From Streptomyces sp. L-9-10 (lineage in GTDB: Bacteria; Actinomycetota; Actinomycetes; Streptomycetales; Streptomycetaceae), in assembly GCF_004151105.1 (NCBI RefSeq), contig NZ_PHRF01000168.1:1-64000 (forward strand): a stretch of 64,000 nt of DNA. Direction: 5' to 3'. The notes under the pieces are model-generated. The model worked only from the letters and a program-made list of their open reading frames with translations, was not told the origin of the DNA and did no database searches. A program made the translations under genes and the position numbers. Shown piece by piece: positions 1 through 10,015 of the stretch; positions within the stretch are counted from its first letter, which is position 1, and every line of letters starts with the position of its first letter.

Positions 1-98
1 CCTCATGTCCGCCCCATCCGCACCCTCAGCAGCATCCGCACCGCAGGAACCCCAGGGCAGGCCCAGGGTCTCCGAGCGGGAAGCACGCCAGGTCGCCG

Positions 99-2123
99 GT
101 GACCGGTATGCCCCCCACCATCCGCACCGACTTCCCGTACGAGACGACCCACACGGACCTGCGCATCCCCCTCCCCGACGGCACCCGGCTGTACGCGCGC
201 GTCTGGCGCCCGGTCACGGACGAGCCCGTCCCCGCGCTGCTCGAATATCTGCCGTACCGGCTGACCGACTGGACGGCCCCGCGCGACTGGCAGCGCCACC
301 CCTGGTACGCGGGCCACGGCTACGCGTCCGTACGGGTCGATGTGCGCGGGCACGGCAACAGCGAGGGGCTGCCGGGGGACGAGTACGACGCGACCGAGCT
401 GGCCGACGGCGTCGAGGTGATCAACTGGCTCGCCGCGCAGCCCTGGTGCACCGGCCGCGTGGGCATGTTCGGGATCTCCTGGGGCGGCTTCAACGCACTC
501 CAGCTCGCCGCCCTCGCACCGGAGCCCCTGAAGGCCATCGTCACCGTCTGCTCGTCCGACGACCGCTACGACAACGACGTCCACTACATGGGCGGCTCGG
601 TCCTCGCCGTGGACATGCACGCCTGGGCGGCGACGATGCTGGCCTTCGCCGCCCGCCCGCCGGACCCGGTGTTCGCCGGGGAGGGCTGGCGCGAGATGTG
701 GCTGGACCGCCTCGAAGCCGTCGAGCCCTTCATCCACACCTGGCTGGCCCACCAGACCCGGGACGCGTACTGGCGGCACGGCAGCGTCTGCGAGGACTAC
801 GGCGCGATCGAGGCGGCGGTCCTGGCCGTCGGCGGCTGGCACGACCCGTACCGCGACACCGTGCTGCGGCTCGTCGAGCACCTGGACCCGGCGCGGGTAC
901 GGGGGCTGATCGGCCCCTGGTCGCATCAGTACCCGGACCGGGGGCTGCCGCCTGGCCCGGCGATCGGCTTCCTCCAGGAGACCCTGCGCTGGTGGGACCA
1001 GTGGCTGAAGGGCGCGGACACGGGGATCATGGCCGAGCCGCCGCTGCGCTCCTGGATCAGCGCCTCGCACCCGCCCGCGACCGTCTATCCCGAGCTGCCG
1101 GGCCGCTGGGCGGGCGAGCCCTCCTGGCCCTCGCCGAACGTCACCGTCGTCCCGTACACCTTCCAGGGCGAGCCGGTGGTCGTCGACTCCCCGCAGCAGA
1201 CGGGTCTGGACGCGGGCCGCTTCTTCCCGTTCGGCAACGACGCGGACCTGCCGCCCGACCAGCGCGACGAGGACGCGAAGTCCGCCTGCTTCGAAATCCC
1301 CGTCACCGGCGGGCTGACCGAGATCCTGGGCCGCCCGCGCGTCCGGCTGCGGCTGCGGCTCGACGTCCCCTCGGGACAGGCGATCGCCCGGCTCTGCGAT
1401 GTCGCGCCGGACGGCTCGTCCACCCTCGTCACGCGCGGTGTCCTCAATCTGTCGGCCAGGAAGGGCCGCGACCGGATCACGCCCTGGCCCGAGGGCGCGA
1501 CCGAGGACGTCACCTTCGAGCTGAACGGCATCGGGCACACCTTCCCGCCGGGACACCGCATCAGGCTCGCGGTCTCGTCCGCGTACTGGCCGTGGATCTG
1601 GCCGCGCGCGGAGTCGGCGGGCTTCACCCTGGACCCGGCGGGCAGCTCGCTCGAACTCCCGGTCCGTACGGCCACCGCCGCCACCGCCGCCGCTGACCGG
1701 GCGATCTCGTTCGAACCGCCCGAGCAGGCCGAACCGATGGGCGTGGTCTCGCCGGCGACGCTGGACGAGGAGCGGCCCGAGCGGCTGGTGACCCGGGACG
1801 TGGCGCGGGGGCTGTGGCGGCTGGAGGTCGATCCGCGCTACGGCGGTACCCGCGTCTATCCGGACGGTCTCGAATTCACCGAGGACGCGCTGGAGACGTA
1901 CACGATCCAGGAGAGCGACCCGCTGTCGGCCACCGCCCGCTCGGACTGGCGGATCCGGCTCCACCGGCCTGAGCCGGCCTGGGACGCGCGGGTCGAGACC
2001 CGCTCCGAGATCAGCTGCGACGTGGACGACTTCATCACGTCCAACGAGGTGATCTGCCGGGACGGCGCGGAGGTGGTCTTCCACCGGACCTGGGAGAAAC
2101 GCGTTCCGCGCACGGCGGGTTGA
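99..2123 (+). CDS. CocE/NonD family serine hydrolase
   Basis: Predicted alpha/beta hydrolase of the X-Pro dipeptidyl-peptidase/cocaine-esterase (CocE) family, 674 aa, probably cytoplasmic because no signal peptide is seen. The catalytic core lies in roughly residues 15-330. The nucleophile elbow GISWGG places the active serine at residue 127. The oxyanion-region motif DVRGHGNSEG lies near 81-90. A C-terminal jelly-roll domain like that of CocE occupies roughly residues 350-550, and about 120 further residues resemble a tail found in some family members. Two starts are close together, GTG at 99 and ATG at 108, and I cannot separate them. The substrate is unknown; the family cleaves acyl esters or amides, including beta-lactam esters. 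It has no obvious operon partner, since the next gene starts about 270 nt downstream. Confidence 0.88.
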   Translation: MTGMPPTIRTDFPYETTHTDLRIPLPDGTRLYARVWRPVTDEPVPALLEYLPYRLTDWTAPRDWQRHPWYAGHGYASVRVDVRGHGNSEGLPGDEYDATELADGVEVINWLAAQPWCTGRVGMFGISWGGFNALQLAALAPEPLKAIVTVCSSDDRYDNDVHYMGGSVLAVDMHAWAATMLAFAARPPDPVFAGEGWREMWLDRLEAVEPFIHTWLAHQTRDAYWRHGSVCEDYGAIEAAVLAVGGWHDPYRDTVLRLVEHLDPARVRGLIGPWSHQYPDRGLPPGPAIGFLQETLRWWDQWLKGADTGIMAEPPLRSWISASHPPATVYPELPGRWAGEPSWPSPNVTVVPYTFQGEPVVVDSPQQTGLDAGRFFPFGNDADLPPDQRDEDAKSACFEIPVTGGLTEILGRPRVRLRLRLDVPSGQAIARLCDVAPDGSSTLVTRGVLNLSARKGRDRITPWPEGATEDVTFELNGIGHTFPPGHRIRLAVSSAYWPWIWPRAESAGFTLDPAGSSLELPVRTATAATAAADRAISFEPPEQAEPMGVVSPATLDEERPERLVTRDVARGLWRLEVDPRYGGTRVYPDGLEFTEDALETYTIQESDPLSATARSDWRIRLHRPEPAWDARVETRSEISCDVDDFITSNEVICRDGAEVVFHRTWEKRVPRTAG

Positions 2124-2391
2124 TCGCGCGCGGGCGAACGCGGGTGAGCGCGGACGGTGTGGGCGACGCGGGCTGCGCAGGCGGTGTGCGCGGCGCAGGC
2201 GGCGCGAACGGCCCGAGCGGCGGCGATCTGACGGTGGAACAGGTCCGCCGCGGGGGCTACCGCGGGTACGCTCCGCGAACTACCCGTCACAGTCCGCACC
2301 TTTGGGTCAAGCCGGACTTTTCACCACTGCCGCGGCTGGGCAACAGCGACGTAACGTGTCCTGCATCGATCCGGAAAGCGAGGCAGCACCA

Positions 2392-3615
2392 ATGCCCGAG
2401 CAGAGCCCGCTCGAACCGGCCGAGGGAGACCCCTTCGGTCCGCACAACCTCCCGTACGGAGTGTTCTCCACCGCCGACGAGCCCGACCGCCGCCGGCTCG
2501 GGGTCCGTATCGGCGACCACGTGCTCGACGCGGGAGCGGCGGCGCACGCCCTGGGCTCCCCGTACGCCGCACTGCTGGCCAGGCCGAGCCTCAACCCCCT
2601 GATGGCGGCGGGCCGTACGGCCTGGCGCGATGTCCGCCGGGCCCTCACCGCGTGGGTCACGGTGCCCGCGCACCGCGCGGACATAGAGCCCCTGCTCCAT
2701 CCGCTCGGCTCGGTCACACTGCATCTGCCGTACGAGATCGCGGACTATGTCGACTTCTACGCGAGCGAGCACCACGCCACCAATGTGGGCCGGATCTTCC
2801 GCCCCGACGGAGACGCGCTGCCCGCCAACTGGAAGCATCTGCCGATCGGTTACCACGGCAGGGCGGGCACGATCGTCGTGTCCGGTACGGACGTGACGCG
2901 CCCGTCGGGCCAGCGCAAGGCGCCCGCCGACCCGGTTCCGGTCTTCGGCCCCTCCGCCAAGCTCGACATCGAGGCGGAGGTCGGCTTCGTCGTCGGCACG
3001 CCCTCGCGGCAGGGCGGTCCGGTGGACCAGGCGTCCTTCCGTGACCATGTCTTCGGGCTGTCGCTCCTCAACGACTGGTCGGCGCGCGACATCCAGGCGT
3101 GGGAGTACGTACCGCTCGGCCCGTTCCTCGGGAAGTCCTTCGCCACGTCCGTCTCGGCGTGGGTGACCCCGCTGGAGGCCCTGGACGCGGCCCGGGTGGC
3201 GCCCCCGGCCCGTACCACCGAGCTCCTCCCCTATCTGGACGACTCCGACGACGAGGAGCCGGGCGGCTTCGACCTGCGGATCTCCGTCGCGCTCAACGGC
3301 CAGGTCGTCTCGGAGCCGCCGTTCTCCACCATGTACTGGACGGCGGCCCAGCAGCTGACCCATATGACGGTCAACGGCGCCTCGCTCCGTACGGGCGACC
3401 TCTTCGCGTCCGGCACGGTCAGCGGCGCCGCGCGCGAGCAGCGCGGCTCCCTGCTCGAACTCACCTGGAACGGCACCGAGCCCCTCGAACTGCCCGCCGG
3501 CAAGCGGACGTTCCTGGAGGACGGCGACGAGGTCACCCTGACCGCCTGGGCCCCGGGTCCCGACGGCACCCGGGTCGGCCTCGGCGAGGTCAGGGGCCGT
3601 ATCGTGCCCGCCTGA
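2392..3615 (+). CDS. fahA: fumarylacetoacetase
   Basis: Fumarylacetoacetate hydrolase, 407 aa from the ATG at 2392. It cleaves fumarylacetoacetate to fumarate and acetoacetate, the last step of tyrosine/homogentisate breakdown. The N-terminal SH3-like part (FGPHNLPYGVFS) and the FAH catalytic part with YVDFYASEHHATNVG, LPIGYHGRAGTI and LLNDWSARDIQAWEY are all recognisable, and they carry the expected Asp/Glu metal ligands. The length fits the family. An in-frame start at 2302 exists, but the conserved protein begins MPEQSPLEP and sequence before 2392 does not look coding. The gene is convergent with nuoN, with a strong hairpin between them. Confidence 0.95.
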   Translation: MPEQSPLEPAEGDPFGPHNLPYGVFSTADEPDRRRLGVRIGDHVLDAGAAAHALGSPYAALLARPSLNPLMAAGRTAWRDVRRALTAWVTVPAHRADIEPLLHPLGSVTLHLPYEIADYVDFYASEHHATNVGRIFRPDGDALPANWKHLPIGYHGRAGTIVVSGTDVTRPSGQRKAPADPVPVFGPSAKLDIEAEVGFVVGTPSRQGGPVDQASFRDHVFGLSLLNDWSARDIQAWEYVPLGPFLGKSFATSVSAWVTPLEALDAARVAPPARTTELLPYLDDSDDEEPGGFDLRISVALNGQVVSEPPFSTMYWTAAQQLTHMTVNGASLRTGDLFASGTVSGAAREQRGSLLELTWNGTEPLELPAGKRTFLEDGDEVTLTAWAPGPDGTRVGLGEVRGRIVPA

Positions 3616-3641
3616 ACCGGGCTGTCCTGCACCGGACGAGA

Positions 3642-3672
3642 CTGCCCGGCACCCGCGACGGGTGCCGGGCAG
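3642..3672. terminator. bidirectional hairpin between fahA and nuoN
   Basis: A perfect 14-bp stem (left arm CTGCCCGGCACCCG, loop CGA) sits in the 83-nt gap between the convergent fahA and nuoN genes. There is no U-run, which is common for Streptomyces terminators. The position suggests it ends both transcripts, including the long nuo message. Confidence 0.75.
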
Positions 3673-3698
3673 CCGGCTCTGTCTCAAGCGACGGCGCT

Positions 3699-5351
3699 CT
3701 ACCGGACGAACCCGCCCGCCTGGCCCGCCAGGTCCAGGAAGTACTGCGGGGCCACGCCCAGGACCAGCGTGACCGCGACGCCCACCGCGATCGCCGTCGT
3801 CGTCAGCACCGACGGCACCGCGACCGTCGGCCCCTCCGGCTTCGGCTCGCTGAAGAACATCAGCACGATGACCCGGATGTAGAAGAACGCGGCGATCGCC
3901 GAGGCGATCACACCGATCACGACCAGCACACCCGCGCCGCCGTCCGCCGCCGCCTTGAAGACCGCGAACTTCCCGGAGAAGCCCGAGGTCAGCGGGATAC
4001 CCGCGAAGGCGAGCAGGAAGACCGCGAAGACCGCCGCCACCAGGGGTGAACGCCGCCCGAGCCCGGCCCACTTGGACAGATGGGTCGCCTCGCCGCCCGC
4101 GTCGCGCACCAGCGTGACGACCGCGAACGCGCCGATCGTGACGAAGGAGTACGCCGCCAGATAGAAGAGGACGGACGAGATGCCCTCGCTCGTCCCCGCG
4201 ATCACACCGGCCAGGATGAAGCCCGCGTGCGCGATCGAGGAGTACGCCAGGAGGCGCTTGATGTCGGTCTGGGTGATGGCGACGATCGCGCCGCCCAGCA
4301 TCGTGACGATGACGACACCCCACATCACCGGGCGCCAGTCCCAGCGCAGCCCCGGCAGCACGACGTACAGCAGCCGCAGCAGCGCGCCGAAGGCGGCCAC
4401 CTTGGTCGCCGCGGCCATGAAGCCGGTGACCGGTGTGGGCGCGCCCTGGTAGACGTCCGGGGTCCACATGTGGAACGGCACCGCGCCGACCTTGAAGAGC
4501 AGCCCCATCAGCACCATCGCGCCGCCGATCAGCAGCAGCGCGTCATTGCCCATGGTGCCGGCGAGGGCCGGGCTGACGTTCTGCGCGGTACCGCTGACGA
4601 CCTCCGCGATCCGCGCGTACGAGACGGAGCCCGCGTACCCGTACAGCAGGGCGATCCCGAAGAGCAGGAACGCCGACGAGAAGGCGCCCAGCAGGAAGTA
4701 CTTGACCGCCGCCTCCTGCGACATCAGCCGCTTGCGGCGGGCGAGGGCGCAGAGGAGGTAGAGCGGGAGCGAGAAGACTTCCAGCGCGATGAAGAGCGTC
4801 AGCAGATCGTTGGCCGCCGGGAAGACCAGCATGCCCGCGACGGCGAACAGGGCCAGCGGGAACACCTCGGTGGTGGTGAACCCCGCCTTGACCGCCGCTT
4901 TCTCGCTGTCGCTGCCCGGTACGGCCGCGGCCTGCGCCACGAACGAGTCCACGCGGTTGCCGTGGGCCTCCGGGTCGAGCTTGCGCTCGGCGAAGGTGAA
5001 CACGGCGACGATCGAGGCCAGCAGGATCGTGCCCTGGAGGAAGAGCGCCGGGCCGTCGACGGCGATGGCGCCCATGGCCGCGATGTGCTTCTTTGTCGTG
5101 CCGTAGCCGCCGGCCGCGAGCCCGACCACCGCGGCGAAGCCGGCGGCCAGGGCGACCACGGAGAGGAACAGCTGGGTGTGGTACCTGCCCCGGCGCGGGA
5201 CGAACGCCTCGGCCAGAATGCCCAGGACCGCCGCGCCCAGCACGATCAGTACGGGTGACAGCTGCGCGTACTCGATGTTCGGGGCCGGGATCTTGGTGAT
5301 CCCGTCGGCCGCCGTCGTTGTCCACAGGCTGTGGACGACAGTCGCACTCAT
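3699..5351 (-). CDS. nuoN: NADH-quinone oxidoreductase subunit N
   Basis: Antiporter-like membrane subunit of respiratory complex I, 550 aa, last gene of the nuo operon. It is a multi-spanning protein with the Mrp-antiporter core: a lysine-containing helix region around FKVGAVPFHMWTPDVYQG and a segment around ITQTDIKRLLAYSSIAHAG. It helps pump protons in the membrane arm. The start overlaps the nuoM stop by 4 nt (ATGA type), indicating translational coupling. The length is slightly above the E. coli protein and usual for actinobacteria. Confidence 0.97.
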   Translation of the reverse strand: MSATVVHSLWTTTAADGITKIPAPNIEYAQLSPVLIVLGAAVLGILAEAFVPRRGRYHTQLFLSVVALAAGFAAVVGLAAGGYGTTKKHIAAMGAIAVDGPALFLQGTILLASIVAVFTFAERKLDPEAHGNRVDSFVAQAAAVPGSDSEKAAVKAGFTTTEVFPLALFAVAGMLVFPAANDLLTLFIALEVFSLPLYLLCALARRKRLMSQEAAVKYFLLGAFSSAFLLFGIALLYGYAGSVSYARIAEVVSGTAQNVSPALAGTMGNDALLLIGGAMVLMGLLFKVGAVPFHMWTPDVYQGAPTPVTGFMAAATKVAAFGALLRLLYVVLPGLRWDWRPVMWGVVIVTMLGGAIVAITQTDIKRLLAYSSIAHAGFILAGVIAGTSEGISSVLFYLAAYSFVTIGAFAVVTLVRDAGGEATHLSKWAGLGRRSPLVAAVFAVFLLAFAGIPLTSGFSGKFAVFKAAADGGAGVLVVIGVIASAIAAFFYIRVIVLMFFSEPKPEGPTVAVPSVLTTTAIAVGVAVTLVLGVAPQYFLDLAGQAGGFVR

Positions 5352-6925
5352 GGAGCGGCCTCCACCTCGGGCTTGGGATCGGTCTGCTGTACGTCGGAGA
5401 GCGTGTGCTCCACCGCCGGGTTGACGATCTCGGTCAGCGGCTTCGGATAGACACCCAGGAAGAGGAGCAGCGCGATCAGCGGGGTGACGACCACCAGCTC
5501 CCGGACGCGCAGATCCGGCATCGTCCTGACCTCGGCCTTCACCGGTCCTGTCATCGTGCGCTGGTACAGCACCAGGACATAGAGCGCGGCGAGCACGATG
5601 CCGATGGTGGCGATGATGCCGATCACCGGATACCGGCTGAACGTGCCGACCAGGACCAGGAATTCACTCACGAACGGGGAGAGCCCCGGCAGCGAGAGCG
5701 TCGCGAGCCCGCCGATCAGGAACGTCCCCGCGAGAACCGGCGCGACCTTCTGCACACCGCCGTAGTCCGCGATGAGCCGCGAGCCGCGCCGGGTGATCAG
5801 GAAGCCGGCCACCAGCATCAGCGCGGCCGTCGAGATCCCGTGGTTGACCATGTAGAGCGTGGCGCCCGACTGGCCCTGGCTGGTCATCGCGAAGATGCCC
5901 ATGATGATGAAGCCGAAGTGGGAGATCGACGCGTACGCGATCAGCCGCTTCATGTCCCGCTGGCCGACGGCGAGCAGCGCCCCGTAGACGATGCTGATCA
6001 GCGCGAGCACCAGGATCACCGGGGTGGCCCATTTGGACGCCTCGGGGAAGAGCTGGAGGCAGAAGCGCAGCATCGCGAACGTGCCGACCTTGTCGACCAC
6101 GGCGGTGATCAGTACGGCGACGGGCGCGGTGGCCTCGCCCATGGCGTTGGGCAGCCAGGTGTGCAGCGGCCACAGCGGCGCCTTCACCGCGAAGGCGAAG
6201 AAGAAGCCGAGGAAGAGCCACCGCTCGGTGTCGGTCGCGATGGACAGCGAGCCGTTGGCCCGCGCCTCGGCGATCTCGGAGAGCGAGAAGCTGCCCGCGA
6301 CGACATAGAGCCCGATGACGGCGGCCAGCATGATCAGGCCGCCGACCAGGTTGTAGAGGAGGAACTTGACGGCCGCGTACGAGCGTTGGGTGGCCGCCGC
6401 CTCGTCCCCGCCACTGTGGGCGCGGTCGCCGAAGCCGCCGATGAGGAAGTACATCGGGATGAGCATGGCTTCGAAGAGGATGTAGAAGAGGAAGACGTCG
6501 GTGGCCTCGAAGGAGAGGATCACCATCGCCTCGACCATCAGGATCAGCGCGAAGAAGCCCTGGGTCGGCCGCCACCGGCGGTTCGGGTTCACCTCTTCCA
6601 GCGGGTCGGCGTCATGCCAGCCGGCCAGGATCACGAAGGGGATCAGCAGCGCGGTCAGCGCGAGGAGCGCCACCCCGATGCCGTCCACGCCCAGTTCGTA
6701 ACGGACCCCGAAGTCCGAGATCCAGGCGTGCGATTCGGTGAGCTGATAGCGGGCACCGCCGGGCTCGAAGCGGACCACCACGAGGGCGGCCAGCACGAGC
6801 GTGGCGAGCGAGAAGACCAGCGCCAGCCACTTGGCGGCGGTGCGCCGGGCGGCCGGGACGGCCGCCGTGACGATCGCGCCGACCGCGGGCAGCACGGCCG
6901 TCGCCGTCAGGAGCGGGAACGACAT
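5348..6925 (-). CDS. nuoM: NADH-quinone oxidoreductase subunit M
   Basis: Antiporter-like proton-pumping subunit of complex I, 525 aa with about 14 membrane helices. Landmarks are the conserved stretch FFAFAVKAPLWPLHTWLPNA, which carries a functional lysine, and GQRDMKRLIAYASISHFG. It overlaps nuoN by 4 nt and is separated from nuoL by 5 nt, so the three large antiporter subunits are translated as a block. Confidence 0.97.
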   Translation of the reverse strand: MSFPLLTATAVLPAVGAIVTAAVPAARRTAAKWLALVFSLATLVLAALVVVRFEPGGARYQLTESHAWISDFGVRYELGVDGIGVALLALTALLIPFVILAGWHDADPLEEVNPNRRWRPTQGFFALILMVEAMVILSFEATDVFLFYILFEAMLIPMYFLIGGFGDRAHSGGDEAAATQRSYAAVKFLLYNLVGGLIMLAAVIGLYVVAGSFSLSEIAEARANGSLSIATDTERWLFLGFFFAFAVKAPLWPLHTWLPNAMGEATAPVAVLITAVVDKVGTFAMLRFCLQLFPEASKWATPVILVLALISIVYGALLAVGQRDMKRLIAYASISHFGFIIMGIFAMTSQGQSGATLYMVNHGISTAALMLVAGFLITRRGSRLIADYGGVQKVAPVLAGTFLIGGLATLSLPGLSPFVSEFLVLVGTFSRYPVIGIIATIGIVLAALYVLVLYQRTMTGPVKAEVRTMPDLRVRELVVVTPLIALLLFLGVYPKPLTEIVNPAVEHTLSDVQQTDPKPEVEAAP

Positions 6926-6930
6926 GTCCG

Positions 6931-8826
6931 TTACACCGCCCTCATCAGCAGGGTCGCGGCGATGAGCACTGCCGTACCTCCGAACATCGAGACCGCATAG
7001 GTGCGGGCGTAGCCGTTCTGCAGCTTGCGCAGCCGGCCGGAGAGCCCGCCGAACGACGCGGCGGTGCCGTTGACCACGCCGTCGACCAGGGTATGGTCGA
7101 CATAGACCAGGGAGCGGGTGAGGTGCTCGCCGCCGCGGACCAGGACCACATGGTTGAAGTCGTCCTGGAGGAGATCGCGGCGGGCGGCGCGGGTGAGCAG
7201 CGAGCCGCGCGGGGCGGTCACCGGCACGGGCTTGCGTCCGTACATGAACCAGGCGAGGGCGACCCCGAGGACCATCACGACGACGGTGGCGGTGGTGACG
7301 GTGGCCGCGCTGACCGGCGGGTTCCCGTGCGAGTGTCCGGTGACGGGCTCCAGCCAGTGCAGGAAGCGGTCACCGATGGAGAAGAACCCGCCGGCGAAGA
7401 CCGAGCCGAAGGCCAGGATGATCATGGGGATGGTCATGGACTTCGGGGACTCGTGCGGATGCGGCTCGTGTCCCTTCTCGTCGGGCTGCCAGCGCTTCTC
7501 GCCGAAGAACGTCATCACCATCACGCGCGTCATGTAGAACGCGGTGATCGCGGCGCCCAGCAGCGTGACGGCGCCGAGGATCCAGCCCTCCGTGCCGCCC
7601 TTGGCGAAGGCGGCCTCGATGATCTTGTCCTTGGAGAAGAAGCCGGACAGGCCGGGGAAGCCGATGATCGCCAGATAGCCGAGACCGAACGTGACGAACG
7701 TGACCGGCATGTACTTCCGCAGGCCGCCGTACTTCCGCATGTCGACCTCGTCGTTCATGCCGTGCATGACCGAGCCGGCGCCGAGGAAGAGCCCGGCCTT
7801 GAAGAAGCCGTGCGTCACCAGGTGCATGATCGCGAAGACATAGCCGATCGGGCCGAGGCCCGCCGCCAGGATCATGTAGCCGATCTGCGACATCGTCGAG
7901 CCCGCGAGGGCCTTCTTGATGTCGTCCTTCGCGCAACCGACGATCGCACCGAAGAGGAGCGTCACCGCGCCGACCACCACGACCACCAGCTGAGCGTCCG
8001 GCGCCGCGTTGAAGATCGCGCCGGAGCGGGTGATCAGATAGACGCCCGCCGTCACCATCGTCGCCGCGTGGATCAGGGCCGAGACCGGGGTCGGGCCCTC
8101 CATCGCGTCACCGAGCCAGGACTGCAGCGGCACCTGCGCCGACTTGCCGCACGCGGCCAGCAGCAGCATCAGGCCGATCGCCGTCAGCTTGCCCTCCGTC
8201 GCGTCGCCCGTGGACGACAGGACGGGGCCGAAGGCGAAGGTCCCGAAGGTGGTGAACATCAGCATGATCGCGATCGACAGACCCATGTCGCCGACGCGGT
8301 TGACCAGGAACGCCTTCTTGGCGGCCGTGGCCGCGCTGGGCTTGTGCTGCCAGAACCCGATGAGCAGGTACGAGGCGAGCCCGACGCCCTCCCAGCCCAT
8401 GTACAGCAGCAGGTAGTTGTCGGCGAGGACCAGCAGCAGCATCGCCGCCAGGAACAGGTTCAGATAGCCGAAGAAGCGGCGGCGCCGCTCGTCGTGCTCC
8501 ATGTACCCGATCGAATAGATGTGGATGAGCGTGCCCACGCCGGTGATCAGCAGGACGAAGGTCATCGACAGCTGGTCGAGCTGGAAGGCGATGTCCGCCT
8601 GGAACCCCTCGACGGGGATCCAGCTGAACAGATGCTGGTGCAGGGAGCGCCCTTCACCGCTCTTGCCGAGCATGTCGCTGAAGAGCACGACACCGATCAC
8701 GAAGGACGCGGCGGCCAGCAGTGTGCCGAGCCAGTGGCCCACGCGGTCGAGCCGACGCCCGCCGCACAGCAGGACCGCCGCTCCGAGCAGAGGCGCCGCG
8801 ATGAGCAGCGCAATCAAGTTCTCCAC
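6931..8826 (-). CDS. nuoL: NADH-quinone oxidoreductase subunit L
   Basis: Largest antiporter-like subunit of complex I, 631 aa, carrying the long lateral helix at the distal end of the membrane arm. Typical segments are LLLYMGWEGVGLASYLLIGFW, the QVPLQSWLGDAMEGPTPVSA region and the lysine-rich CAKDDIKKALAGSTMSQIGY. The length fits the family. The gap to nuoK is 14 nt and to nuoM 5 nt. Confidence 0.97.
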   Translation of the reverse strand: MENLIALLIAAPLLGAAVLLCGGRRLDRVGHWLGTLLAAASFVIGVVLFSDMLGKSGEGRSLHQHLFSWIPVEGFQADIAFQLDQLSMTFVLLITGVGTLIHIYSIGYMEHDERRRRFFGYLNLFLAAMLLLVLADNYLLLYMGWEGVGLASYLLIGFWQHKPSAATAAKKAFLVNRVGDMGLSIAIMLMFTTFGTFAFGPVLSSTGDATEGKLTAIGLMLLLAACGKSAQVPLQSWLGDAMEGPTPVSALIHAATMVTAGVYLITRSGAIFNAAPDAQLVVVVVGAVTLLFGAIVGCAKDDIKKALAGSTMSQIGYMILAAGLGPIGYVFAIMHLVTHGFFKAGLFLGAGSVMHGMNDEVDMRKYGGLRKYMPVTFVTFGLGYLAIIGFPGLSGFFSKDKIIEAAFAKGGTEGWILGAVTLLGAAITAFYMTRVMVMTFFGEKRWQPDEKGHEPHPHESPKSMTIPMIILAFGSVFAGGFFSIGDRFLHWLEPVTGHSHGNPPVSAATVTTATVVVMVLGVALAWFMYGRKPVPVTAPRGSLLTRAARRDLLQDDFNHVVLVRGGEHLTRSLVYVDHTLVDGVVNGTAASFGGLSGRLRKLQNGYARTYAVSMFGGTAVLIAATLLMRAV

Positions 8827-8840
8827 GATTCAGCGACCCC

Positions 8841-9140
8841 TCAGAGCTTCATCAGGCTGGCGTCGTCGACCGAGGCCGAGTGGCGGGAACGGAACAGCGA
8901 CACGATGATCGCGAGCCCGACCACGACCTCCGCGGCGGCGACGACCATCGTGAAGAACGCGATGATCTGGCCGTCGAGATTGCCGTGCATCCGGGAGAAG
9001 GCGACGAACGCGAGGTTGCAGGCGTTCAGCATCAGCTCGACGCACATGAACACCACGATCGCGTTCCGCCGGATCAGCACCCCGGCCGCGCCGATGGTGA
9101 ACAGCAGCGAGGCGAGATAGAGGTAGTTGACCGGATTCAT
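8841..9140 (-). CDS. nuoK: NADH-quinone oxidoreductase subunit K
   Basis: Small three-helix membrane subunit of complex I, 99 aa (family about 100). The buried glutamates needed for proton transfer are visible in FMCVELMLNA and in the third helix around AAAEVVVGLAIIV. The start overlaps the nuoJ stop by 4 nt. Confidence 0.97.
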   Translation of the reverse strand: MNPVNYLYLASLLFTIGAAGVLIRRNAIVVFMCVELMLNACNLAFVAFSRMHGNLDGQIIAFFTMVVAAAEVVVGLAIIVSLFRSRHSASVDDASLMKL

Positions 9141-10015
9141 CGCTTGACCTCCTCATCCTCGCGGCCCAGCCGCTCCGACGACCGCTGCTCCAGCGCCTTG
9201 AGATCCGCGATGGCCTCGTTCGACACATCGCGGATCTGTCCGCGGTCCTTGAGCGTCTTGTTGACCGTCAGCTCGGACGGGGTGCCGTCCGGCAGCAGAC
9301 CGGCGATGTCCACCGCGTTGTGCCGGGCGTAGACACCGGGGGCGGGCAGCGGGGGCAGTTGCGTGCCCTTGCGTACGCGCTCCTCGGCCAGCTCCCGCTG
9401 GGTCTTGGCCCGTTCGGTGCGCTCGCGGTGCGTGAGCACCATCGCGCCGACCGACGCGGTGATCAGCAGCGCGCCGGTGATCTCGAAGGCGAAGACGTAC
9501 CGCGTGAAGATCAGGGCGGCCAGTCCCTCGACATTGCCGCCGGCGTTGGCCTGGCCGAGCCCGGTGAAGGAGTTCAGCGAGGCGTTGCCGATCCCGCCGA
9601 TGAGCAGGACACCGAAGCCGAGCCCGCAGGCGGCGGCCCACCAGCGCTGGCCCTTCAGCGTCTCCTTGAGGGAGTCGGCGGCGGTGACACCGACCAGCAT
9701 GACCACGAAGAGGAACAGCATCATGATCGCGCCGGTGTAGACGACGATCTGCACCACGCCCAGGAAATAGGCGCCGTTGGCGAGATAGAAGACCGCGAGG
9801 ATGATCATCGTCGCGGCCAGGCACAGCGCGCTGTGCACGGCCTTCTTCATCAGGATCGTGCAGAGCGCGCCGATCACGGCGACGGTGCCGAGGATCCAGA
9901 ACTGGACGGCCTCGCCGGTCGAGGTCGTCGTGGCGGCGGCGGTGAAGGACGGAGCGGAGGTGAAAGAGGAAACAGACGTGACGGACGAGAGGGAGGACGC
10001 GGCGAGCAGGCTCAT
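9137..10015 (-). CDS. nuoJ: NADH-quinone oxidoreductase subunit J
   Basis: Membrane subunit J of complex I, 292 aa with five predicted helices. The sequence after the second helix (VVQIVVYTGAIMMLFLFVVM) is the conserved J signature. A hydrophilic C-terminal tail of about 90 residues, rich in R, E and K, extends beyond the E. coli-size protein, as in other actinobacterial NuoJ. It overlaps both nuoK and nuoI by 4 nt. Confidence 0.96.
   Translation of the reverse strand: MSLLAASSLSSVTSVSSFTSAPSFTAAATTTSTGEAVQFWILGTVAVIGALCTILMKKAVHSALCLAATMIILAVFYLANGAYFLGVVQIVVYTGAIMMLFLFVVMLVGVTAADSLKETLKGQRWWAAACGLGFGVLLIGGIGNASLNSFTGLGQANAGGNVEGLAALIFTRYVFAFEITGALLITASVGAMVLTHRERTERAKTQRELAEERVRKGTQLPPLPAPGVYARHNAVDIAGLLPDGTPSELTVNKTLKDRGQIRDVSNEAIADLKALEQRSSERLGREDEEVKR

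Noticed and set aside
5318..7000. Long plus-strand frames opposite nuoM, nuoL, nuoG and others
   Set aside because: They are shadows caused by GC-rich third positions; the translations are Arg/Asp/Glu/His-rich with no family likeness, and the minus strand carries conserved Nuo subunits.
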